Source: Homalodisca vitripennis
Taxonomy: Eukaryota; Arthropoda; Insecta; Hemiptera; Cicadellidae
Assembly (NCBI RefSeq): GCF_021130785.1
Contig: NC_060213.1
Location: 133,066,001 to 133,130,000 of the forward strand
Length of the DNA: 64,000 nt
Direction of reading: 5' to 3'
Shown: positions 35,931-46,990 of the stretch, in pieces
How the letters are laid out: each line of letters opens with the position of its first letter
Numbering within the stretch: the first letter of the stretch is position 1
Translations under genes and position numbers: made by a program
The notes under the pieces: model-generated
What the model was told of the DNA's origin: nothing
The model's database searches: none
The model's input: the letters and a program-made list of their open reading frames with translations, nothing else

Positions 35931-36090
35931 AGGAGTTTTTACATCCCCCCGAAAAAAGGGATCCAGTGTCAGCCTACTGAGTGGTAGTCTTCAATGATGC
36001 TCAGCCAAACTCCATAGTTGGACTTGCACTGTCTTAGTTTCCTTTCTCGTGAATGTAGAAATGAATTCTAGTTCAAAATTACGATCTTTA
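35931..36090 (+). repeat. Dispersed repeat family A, copy 7
   Basis: Landmarks are 'TACATCCCCCCG', 'CCTACTGAGTGGTAGTCTTC', 'GCTCAGCCAAACTCCAT' and 'GTAGAAATGAATTC'. The upstream 'TTACATCC' block is shared with 15.53 and 49.20 kb, so the family unit extends to the left of the earlier landmarks. Confidence 0.62.
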
Positions 36091-36179
36091 TCGATATATT
36101 TTGCTACATCATACATTGAAATTTATGTTAATTGAGTTTGGTTTCATAGCAGTAATTATAAATAATAGAAGTTCCGGTG

Positions 36180-36300
36180 AGTTAGGGAGGTTACCCAAAG
36201 GCCTATGAATTAATGAATGGATGAATTAATTTTAATATTTATTTCCCATTAATGCAAATTAAAATACGTATGTATCTTACATTACATTTTATTTTAAGTT
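36180..36300 (-). mobile_element. Candidate LINE 3' tail
   Basis: On the minus strand: GGGAAATAAATATTAAAATT followed by ATTCATCCATTCATTAATTCAT. The tail style matches that at 35.1 kb. The body is unrecognised. Confidence 0.3.
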
Positions 36301-36369
36301 ATTAATTGTATCTGAAAAACAAAAAAATTAAATATATGTGCGTAAACACAACCAAATCTCATAACCATC

Positions 36370-36450
36370 ATTAACCTCAGTGTTGCCTAGGTAGAAATGA
36401 AGCTTCGAGCACAACTAAAGTCTTCAAATCTGTTCGACTCTGAGAACACT
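36370..36450 (+). repeat. Dispersed repeat family A, copy 8 (short)
   Basis: Carries 'AACCTCAGTGTTGCCTAGG' and 'TAGAAATGAAGCTTCGAG', the central part of the family. Confidence 0.55.
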
Positions 36451-36869
36451 ATTTTTGTACATACTTTGGGTATAATATATTTAATATTTGTGTTTGATTC
36501 AAAAATTACGAGTGAACAAATAATGAGTAAATGATTAAAGAATCTTTAATTCTTTTTTGTGTAAACCTAATAAGATATTAATCAGATAAACCCATTGTAC
36601 AGCAAATCCATAAATAAAAACGTGTCAGTAGCAGATGTATGCTGTACTTTATATTTTGGTAAGACGGAATAAAGATGTATGCGAAACATATTTGCAATAA
36701 ACACAAATGCTTAAGTAAAGAATTTATTAAGTTAATAGTTATCCTGCAGTTTTTGCAATAGTGATTAGTACTAATGCAATTATCCTCGACTAGTCTGGGA
36801 ATAATAAAAAAAATGTTGCCTTTTCAAAATGATAATTATTAGTTTTAAATTTTTAAACTGTTTTTTGCG
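36451..36869. other. AT-rich DNA, nothing recognised
   Basis: No feature supported. Confidence 0.45.
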
Positions 36870-36984
36870 AGGTTTTATTAGATTATCTTCAATTTCTTTA
36901 ATACTGTTATATGAGCTTTCTATACTACAATGAAAATATATAAAGAATAATTAATTGATTCCCAAAGAAGATGGTGGTCAAAAT

Positions 36985-37130
36985 TCCACAAAGCATACGA
37001 TGCAGGATTATTTGCTTATCTGGCACGATCTCCTCCGCAAGATTCGATAAGACATCCAAGTCCTCAAAGCACACAGTGCAGGATTATTTACATATCTGGC
37101 GTTATTTTATCTGCAAACCGGGTCTGTGAA
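36985..37130 (+). repeat. 77-bp tandem duplication
   Basis: The block around 'TGCAGGATTATTT' followed by a 'ATCTGGC' phrase occurs at 37,001 and again at 37,078. Only one copy exists in the inverted partner at 52.0 kb, so the tandem duplication is specific to this copy. Confidence 0.7.
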
Positions 37131-37139
37131 ACCATTTTT

Positions 37140-38040
37140 CAATTATTTGAAAGCAATGATCGAGAAATTCGTCGATAGGTCACTTATGGTAGCGGCAATA
37201 CTACGTAAAACGTTAACTTTGATTCCCTTAAATTGCTTTTGCATCAATTCATGTATGCTGCGTTTATTTTTCAATGTCTTGACGTACGAGTACATACCGA
37301 ATTAAATTTGTTCTATTAATAGCACCGAAAACCCTCTAGCCCTTCTTCCCAACGATCAGCCAAATGTAATATATTTATAACACAGTACTGTACATCTTTA
37401 TATCCTACACCAGATTCATATCTAAATACATACTTTATTATAATATATATTATAACTAAGTTTAATCTAGTAATCGTTTTATCACCTCGCCAACTACAAA
37501 TTTTATATTTAGTAAACATTTCTTGTTTATATATTCGAAACATTAATACGATATAATATAATTAAACATTATTTTGATCGGTATGATTATTTTTGTATTA
37601 TACTTTTATTCAATCCATTCCATATTATAAATTATAGTAACGGTTTTCATTATATTAGCTGAAAAATTTGTTTATAAATGTTGAAAATCGGGTGGTTCTG
37701 ACCAATGAAATTGACAAAGCGTCAATTCAGGCATGCCTAGGTCATTCCGGTCACCCAATGAGATATAAATAATTTGCTTTTACCAAACTACTCATGGCAT
37801 ATAAACATGCGTCAATTAAATCAGCCTTATACTGAACTATCAATAAATATCATTATTTTGTTTACGTTTAGATCATTAATGTTGGTTTTAAATAACTGAA
37901 TTTTTAATGACTATACACGTACTTTTGATTCCTATTTTTATGAAAGTATCATAATAAACTGATTGAAGGTATGCTACAACAGCATATAGGTACCACACAT
38001 TTTACTTCATGTGGTATGATTTAACATTTGATTCCTTTAA
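37140..38040. other. 900-bp segment missing from the paralogous copy
   Basis: AT-rich, with no coding remnant. Bases 37,690-37,775 contain two CCAAT boxes (ACCAATGA, CCCAATGA) and an ATATAAATAA element in promoter-like order, but no transcript can be assigned. Confidence 0.3.
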
Positions 38041-38560
38041 AGTGATTTTCGGAACTTTTTGGAGTTATAAAGTGTAAGTTTTTTGTGACCTAATGACACA
38101 AAATATTATAGGGAGATAATTAGCTCTGCTCTTTTCATTTTTTATATCTTTATCAGCTTAGTTTTAAAAGACCATGAGATAGTATTTGATCTAGATAGTT
38201 TTCAATTGTCCTTGAACAATTCTCGCTTATTATGAGATTGACGCATATTCATATATTTGAGTTCCTTACGTATTCGTATTTTTGGCTTTCTTTGTTTAGG
38301 TGACATTGAACTATCTATAACTATTTCAAATACTAAATTTGTTACATATCATGTTGTTTATTTTTGTAATTGATTTTTTTAAATCTTTTTCATCATAAAT
38401 ATACATCCTTGTGTCCACATTCTGTCTGACAACCCACATTTTGCTCTCTTCTCTTTTTATTTCAAGTTCTTAATACTTGTTCTGTTGTTACTTATGTATT
38501 GTGTAGTAGTCTGAATACTCCTAATTGAATGTAAATTTGTTTGTCAATACCGATTAATAG

Positions 38561-38944
38561 GAAAATTAAACAGACAATAATAATGCCATATGTATTGCAT
38601 TTAAGTTACTATTAATACACAAAGTTTTCCATAGACATATTTTGAGGAAAATTAATTAATTAACTATCGCAGTAGTAATATATTTAGTTTAGTATTATAT
38701 TTGTAGTATTACCATATAATACTACCACGGTAACAATAATAGTTAGGTCTATTTCTCTAATAATAAATAGAGTGCTACACGAAATACACACACATAATTT
38801 AACCTAATCAGAGAAAGTACGTTACAGAAGTAGTACAGAGATAGTAAGAGAGTTTAAATTAGGAAAATAAATTTTGATACATGTTATTTCGTACAAGTAT
38901 GATTAATGAATCATAATTTTGTAAAACTACAAAAGTACTAAATT
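38561..38944. other. AT-rich DNA, nothing recognised
   Basis: No feature supported. Confidence 0.4.
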
Positions 38945-39290
38945 TTGATTTCCTGTAATTTGAACACCAACTTTTTGCTTCGTTCAAGGTATGCTATTTA
39001 TTTAAATTAGACTTAGAAGCATGGCTTTAGTTCGCAACATTTCTACAATGTGAATGCATTGCACGAGTATCATGTCTGTTGTTTGTTCTGTAACGCGAAA
39101 ATAACGATGAGAAACGCTAGCAATAAAAAGGGAATTTATGTATTTGAAAACTTACGATTCACTGTATGTACAGTTCATAACACTGTATATGTTATGACTT
39201 TTTCAAGTAAAAGTATTCTTTAAATTGGCGAACGTTTTTAGCTAAGCATAAATCTCGGAAGACATCACAGAATAAATAGTATAAGTGGCG
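38945..39290 (+). repeat. Internal duplication 2, copy B
   Basis: Partner of 13,140-13,490 (anchors given there). The similarity stops near 39,275, just before the hAT element's target duplication. Confidence 0.7.
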
Positions 39291-39297
39291 TCAAACC

Positions 39298-40405
39298 CAG
39301 CGATCACATAAGACCAATTAATTACCTGATTTCTTGTAAATGTATAGATTTTTCCAAGTAGATCTGCTACATCATTTCTTGTTGTTTGTTATTTGCTCTA
39401 AATTTATCTTGTTAATTCTTAAATGTTTATCATTATTTTTCTTTTATCTTCTTGTTGTTGTTGTTGTTGTTGTTCTTGTTGTTATACTCAAGTTATATTA
39501 GTTTTCGAGTTGGTTAGTGTTATTTATGATTTTTTTATAATTATTGCATAGTCAAAACTAACACACCATGTTTTATTATAAATTTGTTCGATTATGCTGT
39601 CTGTCTTGAATTAATTAATTTGCACTATTCTTATAAAAAATGGTTGTCCGTTGATAAATAAATAAGTCTATGTCTAGTGGTTTACTTTATTGTACCTTAT
39701 ATTGCCTCAAGTTTAGTTAATATTTAATTGCACTGAATGACAGTTTCTATTTACATGAAATGATAAGCGAATGCCTTATAAATGGGGTTTAAAAATGTTT
39801 AACATATTAAAAATAATTAATTACATTTAAATGAATTTTAAATTAACGATATGTTGAGTTTTAATTTAAGAGCCGAGAGCGGCCTGGAGTGTAGGCGATC
39901 TGTTGTAGGTCGGGCGATGCGGTCAGGGTTTTCGCCTATATTCTGCCGATAATATCAGGAAAACGACTGGTCTTAGAAAATAAAGTTTCGAATGAAAAAA
40001 ATAATTCAACTCTTTATCTCAAACTTTCCCGCTTACAAAACTTGCCTGTCCTAAAAACAAAAAAATTCCTCACAGACCGACTTTTTCATGTTACGATTTC
40101 AAATGTGTATAAAACTTTTAAAGTTTTTTGCTCATTAAAATTATATAGAGATCAAAACTGGTAATTTGAGTTGCGCCATTGGAATCGGTGTTTTATGAGA
40201 TATACGTACACCAAATTTGAACATTTTGGCTTAATCCTAAGTGGGCTAGGTGGCGATTTATTTATGCGCGCGGACTGCAATTTTTAAGCTTTTCTGGACG
40301 GCGTTTGGCGTTTCTAGACGTTCTCAAGATGGCCGCCACTGGCTTCAACACCAGTAATGCTGTAGGAATAGGAGTGCTCCATCTATTGGTCTTATGTGAT
40401 CGCTG
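39298..40405. mobile_element. Non-autonomous hAT transposon, 1,108 bp
   Basis: The ends are CAGCGATCACATAAGACCAAT (first 20 bases CAGCGATCACATAAGACCAA) and its exact reverse complement. The element is flanked on both sides by the identical 8-bp duplication GTCAAACC (39,290-39,297 and 40,406-40,413). An 8-bp duplication with termini starting CAG is the signature of the hAT superfamily. The 1.1-kb interior has no transposase trace, so movement would have needed a transposase supplied elsewhere. It holds a (TTG)n tract at about 39,455-39,482 and a GC-richer right half (39,870-40,370). The intact ends and perfect duplication indicate a fairly recent insertion compared with the surrounding decayed repeats. 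Confidence 0.9.
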
Positions 40406-40413
40406 GTCAAACC

Positions 40414-41865
40414 GTTCAAATATCTAAGCTATATAATTTCTTTTTTTAATTTTTGTTCCTAACCGTGGATGGATTTAAAGACTTATAGGATCAGGATCAT
40501 TTGTCATCGTTATTTGTTACAAAATTCATAATACTTGCTATAAGTTTCCAAGATTGAAATGTACTATCTTCTTTATTTTTAAGAAACTTAATACCTTTCT
40601 TAATCATCATTTCTTGAATTTCTCACCCTACGACCTTGCAACCTCCAGGTTAGGACATTACTCGGTGTATGACCACAATATAGGACATGAAAACACACAT
40701 TATGGTGGTGAGTTGTTTATAAACTAGTTTTTGTTCACACTCTCAAATAAACAGGATTAAGTAAAAATGACTTGTGTATCATTTAATTTGCGTTAAAAGT
40801 GTATCTTATATGTTAATTGGGTTACTATTTGGGAGCAAAACAGAGCCTAGGATATTGTTTTGATTTTAAGAATAGCGGCAGGAAATTATCCTTTGTTCGA
40901 ATATCAGTTAATAATTAGTTAAACTGATTGTTGACAATGCACTAAAAAAAATTAGTTTTTTTTAAACTTAAGAAAATATAATTTACTAGCAAAACATGAG
41001 TAAGGTTAAACTATGACAAAATTACCAAATAATAGGTAAAATATGTTTGAGTCATCATTAAACGAAGCAAAATACAAGAAGCGTAAACGATATACTAACT
41101 GGTGAGTGAGTTAAGTACTTTAATATGTGCAAAGATAACTTGACAATGTTCACTATATATAATTATATACAAAATTAAATCATGAAAAGCAATTAATATG
41201 ATTCCATAGCTATTTTGTATTCAAATTTAAATGTCAATCACTAAAATATGTAACAACATATAAGAGCATTTTCAAAAACACAATTAGCAATAAATTAGCT
41301 ATAAATAAAAAAACGTTCAAATTATTAAAATTGACTTTTCGTTAATTTTTTTTAGAACGCACTATATATTGGATGAAGGAATGTATCTTGGAACTGTTCA
41401 ACTACAACTAGTGTCTTTTTTAAAACATTCCTGAGTATTGCTCCAAAACAATTTACAGATTTGGGAATATTACTGAACTAAGCTAACCATGACTTTAAAT
41501 TTATATGATCATAATCTTAATACTTAGTTATGATTTTAAATGTGACTTATACGTGTAAATATTCGAGTATTGATACTACTTAATATAGGACTATGCCTGC
41601 CTAAATTCTTCTACAAAGTATTTTGTAATCCAGACAAGGTGGTTTGGTCCTGCGTAAGAAATAAGACTTAAGTTATGAAATATTCGTGTAATTGCGTTCA
41701 ATACGCTTCCGCACATGTACCAAAGTGGTCACGTTGTAATTTAATTGCAGCTTAAAGTGCCACGGTGTTCCACACATTTCGTTAACACCGCTTATGGTTT
41801 ATTAACGAAATCTTAAATCTATTAATTAAAACTGAGCTTTCAGTTTTTGTTTTAGTTATCAGCTA
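40414..41865. other. AT-rich DNA, nothing recognised
   Basis: No supported gene, RNA or repeat. Confidence 0.5.
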
Positions 41866-42148
41866 TTAATTATTTATTTATTCAACACATTTAATCTCAA
41901 TAAATATTAAAACCTTTGAAACACTGCAATATGTAATAGTATATTGTACGTAATGACAATTAAGCAACAGACAAGACCACCTGCAATTAACAAAGAACAA
42001 TGGCAATGAACCACGCTCCTGCAGAGACAAATTGAAAGATAGTGAAAATTATGAAAACTTGAAAAAAAAATGTATAATAGGACGTAAACTAGTGAGTAAA
42101 AACAGCCAATTTTTACAGTAAGTAACAATAACAACGGTAAAGTTAAGT
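41866..42148 (+). repeat. Repeat family D, tandem copy 1
   Basis: Shares with the next copy, at a spacing of about 272-286 bp, the blocks 'TTAAAACCTTTGAAACA', 'TAATAGTATATTGTACG', 'AAGCAACAGACAAGA', 'GAACAATGGCAATGAACCAC', 'ATAGGACGTAAACTAGT' and 'ACAACGGTAAA'. The minus-strand frame at 41,907-42,134 is paralleled by a frame in copy 2 but neither has a known domain. Confidence 0.78.
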
Positions 42149-42435
42149 ATTTATTGAAAACATTTTATCTTAATACACATTAAAACATTTGAAACAATAC
42201 AATAAGTAATAGTATAGTGTACGATAAGACGACTAAGCAACAGACAAAGACTACTTGTAATGGACAAGGAACAATGAAGATGAACCACACTAGAATCCAG
42301 CATAGACAGATTTGACAGATAGTGATAAGTATGAAAACTTAACAAAACAAATTTGTAATAGGACGTAACCTAGTAACTTGTGGGTAACATACCAGTTCAT
42401 ACAGTAAGTAACATCTACAACGGTAAACTAGTAAC
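42149..42435 (+). repeat. Repeat family D, tandem copy 2
   Basis: Direct repeat of 41,866-42,148 with about 75-80% identity by eye. Also matched in inverted orientation at 44,640-44,800. Confidence 0.78.
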
Positions 42436-42499
42436 AAATTTAACAGACACATCATACATTTAACAATGGTTACATGGAGGCCTACTTCATAAAGCCGGA

Positions 42500-43480
42500 C
42501 TGTATTTTCATTGGTTCATAAATATATTTTTCCAAAAGTCCCAAAAAGTACACACAACTTCACTCACGTGAGTATTTACGTTTTCTATTGAAATTATCGT
42601 AAAATGTAAGGCTAAAATGTTGTATAACTCCGTCAATCTTCATTTGGTACAAATTTATGCACATAAATATATTTGGTTGTCTAAGTATCATGCAAACAAG
42701 CACACATAAGCGGACTCACTGATTTTCGCCAACTTGAAAATTCCGCTCTAATATCGCAAATTCAGTAAACTGTTACACTTTATACTTCAAACTTGTTCAA
42801 TGTACTTTTTGATTTGCCTTTGATGCTAATATCAAGCACAGATTGCATTAATCATTCATTTATGTATAACCGAGGCGGTACGCTTTATGTGAGATCCTTC
42901 TTGAGGAGAATTAGGCAAGGAAGTCAAATTTAGTAGAGGTAATTAATGATAATCCAACAATATCAGAGTCATCTCTAAGATTGGTGTAACCTGATTTACA
43001 TGTTTATTGGTTCTTTTATAACTGCAAAGACATGCCTTCATTTTGTAAATACGGCATATGTAGAGAGCCTAAAAATAAAATTGTTCCTTCTAATGGCAAA
43101 AATGATCAAAGATAATCAATTAAACAAATCTGGTAAATTACGAATAAATTGACTTGAATTTGTACTTCTCGTAACTAAAGTCAGTTTTTGGTATACTCAT
43201 GTTAGTTTACGACATTGCAGTTTATCTATTATTTTGAATGTGTCCGTCCTGAATTTAGAAGATTTTAAGTTTAGCTGTGGCTCCCCGTTTAAGACGCGTC
43301 CGGGAACAATAGTGGAAGTTTCCAGACAATCTCACATCCCTGTACACGTGACTAAGATAAGCCGTGACTTGCAACTTAACTTGTTCTACTCATCGTTGTC
43401 GAGAGTTTATATATGATTCAAATAAGATAACCCTCCTCCAGAACTTCTAATATGATGGCAATGCCATTTGATATAGTTTG
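42500..43480 (+). repeat. Internal duplication 4, copy B
   Basis: Partner of 31,380-32,400 (anchors given there). Compared with copy A it lacks a short stretch between 'GGTGTAA' and 'CCTGATTTACATG'. Confidence 0.75.
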
Positions 43481-44210
43481 AGATATGATAGGAGTGGTAA
43501 ATAACAGCTTCAATTCAGTATGGAGGTAATTTTGTTTATGAATCCAATCAAAATATTAAAGAAAATAAATCAGAAACATTAAAAGCTTCATTTTTTCTTG
43601 TATAAAATAACTATTTTTAAACTTAAATGGTTATGTTTATAAATATATATATAAAATTTAAATGTATTGTTTACTATCCTAACAACTCTTCAAAAATGAA
43701 AATATAATAGACAGATATAAAATTAAATTATTTTTTGTTCGATTTGACGTTTTTTTTTTGGTTACTCTTGGACTTATAACCTCATGTTTAATATGATAGG
43801 GAATCACGTTTAGTCTTGTAAGTTCATGTAAGAATTTTGATATTTAAGATCTATCATCAGATAACTATTCGTATTCGTAACATCTGAAACCCCTTATTTG
43901 TCTTGTTTTTATTACATCCTAGAATAATATTCTTACCAATACGTGATCTGAATTCCAACAGTGATCTTTCGAAAGCAGGTTATTATTATTAAAATTAAAA
44001 ATTCCTTCTTTGCAAAGTGAGATTGACTGGGTATCATTTAAATCCATTTTCCCTTATTTAGTCCATATCACTTCATGTACATTGCTCTTTACGATTAACA
44101 AGTATACAATAAGTAATCTTTTGGTTCACACCAAGTTAAATTTGTTTATACAATTAAATTCTTGAAATATTTCACAGTTGCTGTGGAGAGCCATTTTTAC
44201 TCAGATGCCA
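43481..44210. other. AT-rich DNA, nothing recognised
   Basis: No feature supported. Confidence 0.45.
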
Positions 44211-44345
44211 AACTGAAACTGCAAATAATACAATCCGCTTGTGCAGGTGCGTAGGAGATGGAGCTCTATCGTGATTGGCTGAAGCTTGACCACGCAATAT
44301 CCACGTGACCAACGATCATTACGTCACCTTCATTACAAACTCAGA
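44211..44345 (+). promoter_or_regulatory. Cluster of transcription-factor-like motifs
   Basis: A GC-richer patch holds GATTGGCTGAAGC (reverse CCAAT), a CCACGTGACC E-box and ATTACGTCACC (CRE-like) within 60 bp. The spacing is promoter-like but no TATA box or downstream transcript is evident. Weak evidence. Confidence 0.18.
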
Positions 44346-44639
44346 TTTTTTATAATTTAACGGTGGAATTTGTTTCGATTTTTTTTGGTTCTATAAGGTT
44401 TCGTTTTAGTATCCTTAAATACAATATAAAGGATGTTACCATGATCTTGAATTTCCTGCTGTTCACTGTAATAATTTATATTATGTTACTAATCACTAAT
44501 AATTGATAATTGAGTATTATTTAGTTTGATATAAAGTGTTATTATCCATTAAATCACCTGTGTACACATAGGCCTAAATGTAACTATTGCAAAATTTTTG
44601 GATGTATCTGTTAAGTTTGTTACAGACATTACTGTCGTT
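44346..44639. other. AT-rich DNA, nothing recognised
   Basis: No feature supported. Confidence 0.4.
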
Positions 44640-44870
44640 ATGGTTACATACTGTATTAATTGGCAGTTGTTACTCCTAAGTTATTAGGTTATTCTAAATT
44701 TTAATATTACGTTTTATTACTTCTTATTTCTGTACTGGATTCCAGCACAGTTCACTTCCATGTTCCTTGTTCATTACAAGTGGTCTTTTCCATATAGTTA
44801 TGGCGGAAAGAGTTGATTCAATTTGAATGTTGAGTTTAGCTCCAGTTCACCTTCCTCTTAGTGGAGCGTC
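44640..44870 (-). repeat. Repeat family D, inverted copy, joined to a duplication 4 piece
   Basis: Bases 44,640-44,795 match the reverse complement of 42,240-42,430 ('ACTGGATTCCAGCACAG', 'TTCCTTGTTCATTACAAG'). Bases 44,824-44,860 ('TTTAGCTCCAGTTCACCTTC') match the reverse complement of 32,320-32,350, which belongs to duplication 4. Confidence 0.6.
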
Positions 44871-46300
44871 TGGAATCTGACGCTGTCACAGACTTGACTC
44901 CTGGAATCTGGAGTCATGTTCATCTGAACACATCCAAAAAGATCGGTGAGAAAGAAGTGCAGAATGAAATCTTGACATAGTTTCGACGTCAAAGACACCT
45001 AGAATAAAGCATATAGTGCAATCTAGGTGAAGAGATATTCTTATTATCTCCACACCGTTTTAGATCTCCTCAAACGAACAGCACTAGAGGAAGAAACTGG
45101 AACTAAACATTCAAATTGATCTTGCCTGTTGTTTAGTCGTCTTGCTATAGCGTGCATGAGTCAAATACTTCACTCCTAGAATATGCACATATGTTTTCCG
45201 CTTAGATATATTAAGATTTTAGGAGTTAGAATAAAAATGTGTATATCTTATTCTATGTGAAGTTAGCGTCTGTAAACGGTTATATCAAACTGTTATTCAC
45301 ATACTATATGGAATGCGACAGTTATTTGATAACTATTTGCTAATTCTCTGTCCTATACATAGTATAGTGAATTATTTAGTTTCAGTATTCTTTACTAAGA
45401 TCGTCTTAGGATAAAGAACTAAGTTTACGCATAGATCCATGTTAAAATTAATACAAATTTAATTTTGGTGAAAAACTAAGAGTAAAAAATATCTCTGTGC
45501 ATTAAGTGTAGTTGCTTAGCTGCCAGATGAATTCTCTGGCCCGACTTATTTATTTGATTAAAAAAAATCATAAAATTCAACTACAAATATTTAAACTTAA
45601 TTATTTAAATCTGTAAAAAAATTAAGGTTAAAAAATAAAGAATGTAATGTTAGATAAAAACTAAAATACAGCTTTAAATAATTATTCTATTGTACGTACT
45701 AAAAAGTAAAATTGTAAAACTCAAACGTACATTAATGCATTAAAAAAACCATACGAGTTCTTAAACTCTAATAATAAAATTTTAAATTATCACGTATGTC
45801 ATACTAGACTGACAAATTTGTGCCCATACCTTCAAGAAAAGTTCTTTATAAACAGCAATTAATTTAGGATTATAGCATAGGTACCGTGTAAGACTGAAAA
45901 GGCTTCCTAACCAAGATTTAATAACACTCTCTTGTATAACTGATATGGCTTAATACTTAATACAGTTGGCACAAGAAGGAAGAGACTTAGTAGTATGCAT
46001 TGGAACTAGTTAATCCTTTATCGCGTGTACTCGTTCCTAATTTAGATCAGAACAAATCTAGCTGTATTAAAGTTAATTTTTTATATCTAGTTTCGTAACA
46101 TAATATCAATACCTACTACATTATCAGTTTTTCCGCAATAATTAGGAGCCAATTTAAATTTATTTCCCTGTATATGTATATAAATTAATATCGTTCTCAA
46201 GATATTTGGAATTCTCGTTGTTTCAATTCGTAAAAACTGAAAGTTGTAAGCTTAGAAATAAAAAATGATAACAAAGTGAAGACATAAATGTTCTTCATTT
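44871..46300. other. AT-rich DNA, nothing recognised
   Basis: No supported feature. Confidence 0.45.
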
Positions 46301-46307
46301 TCTCCAG

Positions 46308-46388
46308 CTATTGACGGATAACTCGAATTTCTCCATCGTAGATTCCGCAACCTCTTCCAATTGGAACGAATACTTCAAATACCTGATG
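46308..46388 (+). CDS. Candidate 81-nt internal exon, unknown gene
   Basis: A good 3' splice site (TTCTTCATTTTCTCCAG, ending 46,307) precedes an 81-nt segment that is open in one frame and ends at CTGATG|GTAAAT (donor at 46,389-46,390). The length is 27 complete codons. The peptide contains TDNSNFSIVDSATSS and NWNEYFKYLM. The segment has clearly higher G+C and more C-ending codons (AAC, TTC, TCC, ATC, ACC, TAC) than its AT-rich surroundings, as coding sequence would. I do not recognise the protein. No neighbouring exons could be identified, so the gene structure is unknown. The alternative is a chance open segment with plausible splice signals. Confidence 0.33.
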
Positions 46389-46719
46389 GTAAATACCTTT
46401 ACCTGCAACAGCTTGTTTCCTTTTCAGCAAACTCCTTGCCGTGCACAAGTAACAATTTGCGTGCTAGCTTTATTTTTTGTGCTTCTTGTGTATAATTTTA
46501 TTTAAAAAACAGCTATAACATATTCTACCTGTGAATAGGTGACTGCAGTAATAGATTAATCTTACTCATGTTTTACACTCTCCGTACTCGCAGAAGATTA
46601 CTTTCTCATGATAAAAAAGAAATTACTTGTATTACACTGTAATAACAACAATCTCTTTATTGAACCTTTACAATATATTACATTCTGTAACCATCGTTAA
46701 CATATCGGTATTCAAACAG

Positions 46720-46990
46720 CTAAAAGAATCAAGGAACGTCGAGCGTGGCTGCTGCTTAGATGGGTGACCGCTGAACGATCTTGTCCTTGCAAACAGCTCG
46801 CCTGCCCAGCAATAGGTGTGGTTTGGAAATCACCTTTAATTTAATGGTCCCCAAGTTAAGTTTTAGAGCCAGGTAAAATGACTTTGAGATGAGACCAAAA
46901 AACTCCGACTTAACGTCTACTTCGATAAAGCAGAACTTGCTAGACAAAAATGAAAAATATTTCTCTGGCAGCGTTGTCAACATAATCATT
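46720..46990 (+). mobile_element. 5S rRNA-derived SINE-like element
   Basis: Bases 46,728-46,770 align with the internal part of 5S rRNA: 'GGAACGTCGAGCGTGGC' stands where 5S has AACGTCGGGCCTGG, and 'TTAGATGGGTGACCGC' matches the 5S C-box (GGATGGGTGACCGC) almost exactly. The A-box and intermediate element positions are also covered, so an RNA polymerase III type 1 internal promoter could have driven it. Downstream sequence ('CTTGTCCTTGCAAACAGC', 'CGCCTGCCCAGC') is not 5S. It is therefore a chimera rather than a 5S gene, which is the structure expected of a 5S-type SINE. The 5' part of 5S (first ~45 nt) is missing and the 3' end is not defined. A minus-strand frame (46,756-46,989) overlaps it and is taken as chance. 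Confidence 0.6.

Larger units (their letters stand above)
36870..38560 (+). repeat. Internal inverted duplication 5, copy A
   Basis: Matches the minus strand of 51,535-52,215 in order: 'TGAGCTTTCTATACTACAA', 'TGCAGGATTATTT', 'GGCGTTATTTTATCTG', then after a gap of about 900 bp 'CATATCTTTATCA'-type sequence, 'TTTCAATTGTCCTTGAACAA', 'TTATGAGAT', 'CATAACTGTTTCAAA'-type sequence and 'TTCTTAATACTTGTTCTGTT'. Bases 37,140-38,040 are absent from the other copy, so they are either an insertion here or a deletion there. Confidence 0.75.

Noticed and set aside
35721..35987. Two-helix membrane protein gene
   Set aside because: The frame runs into a family A repeat at its end and hydrophobic frames are common in T-rich DNA; no homology is recognised.
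46720..46990. Functional 5S rRNA gene
   Set aside because: The first part of 5S is missing and the sequence departs from 5S after the C-box.
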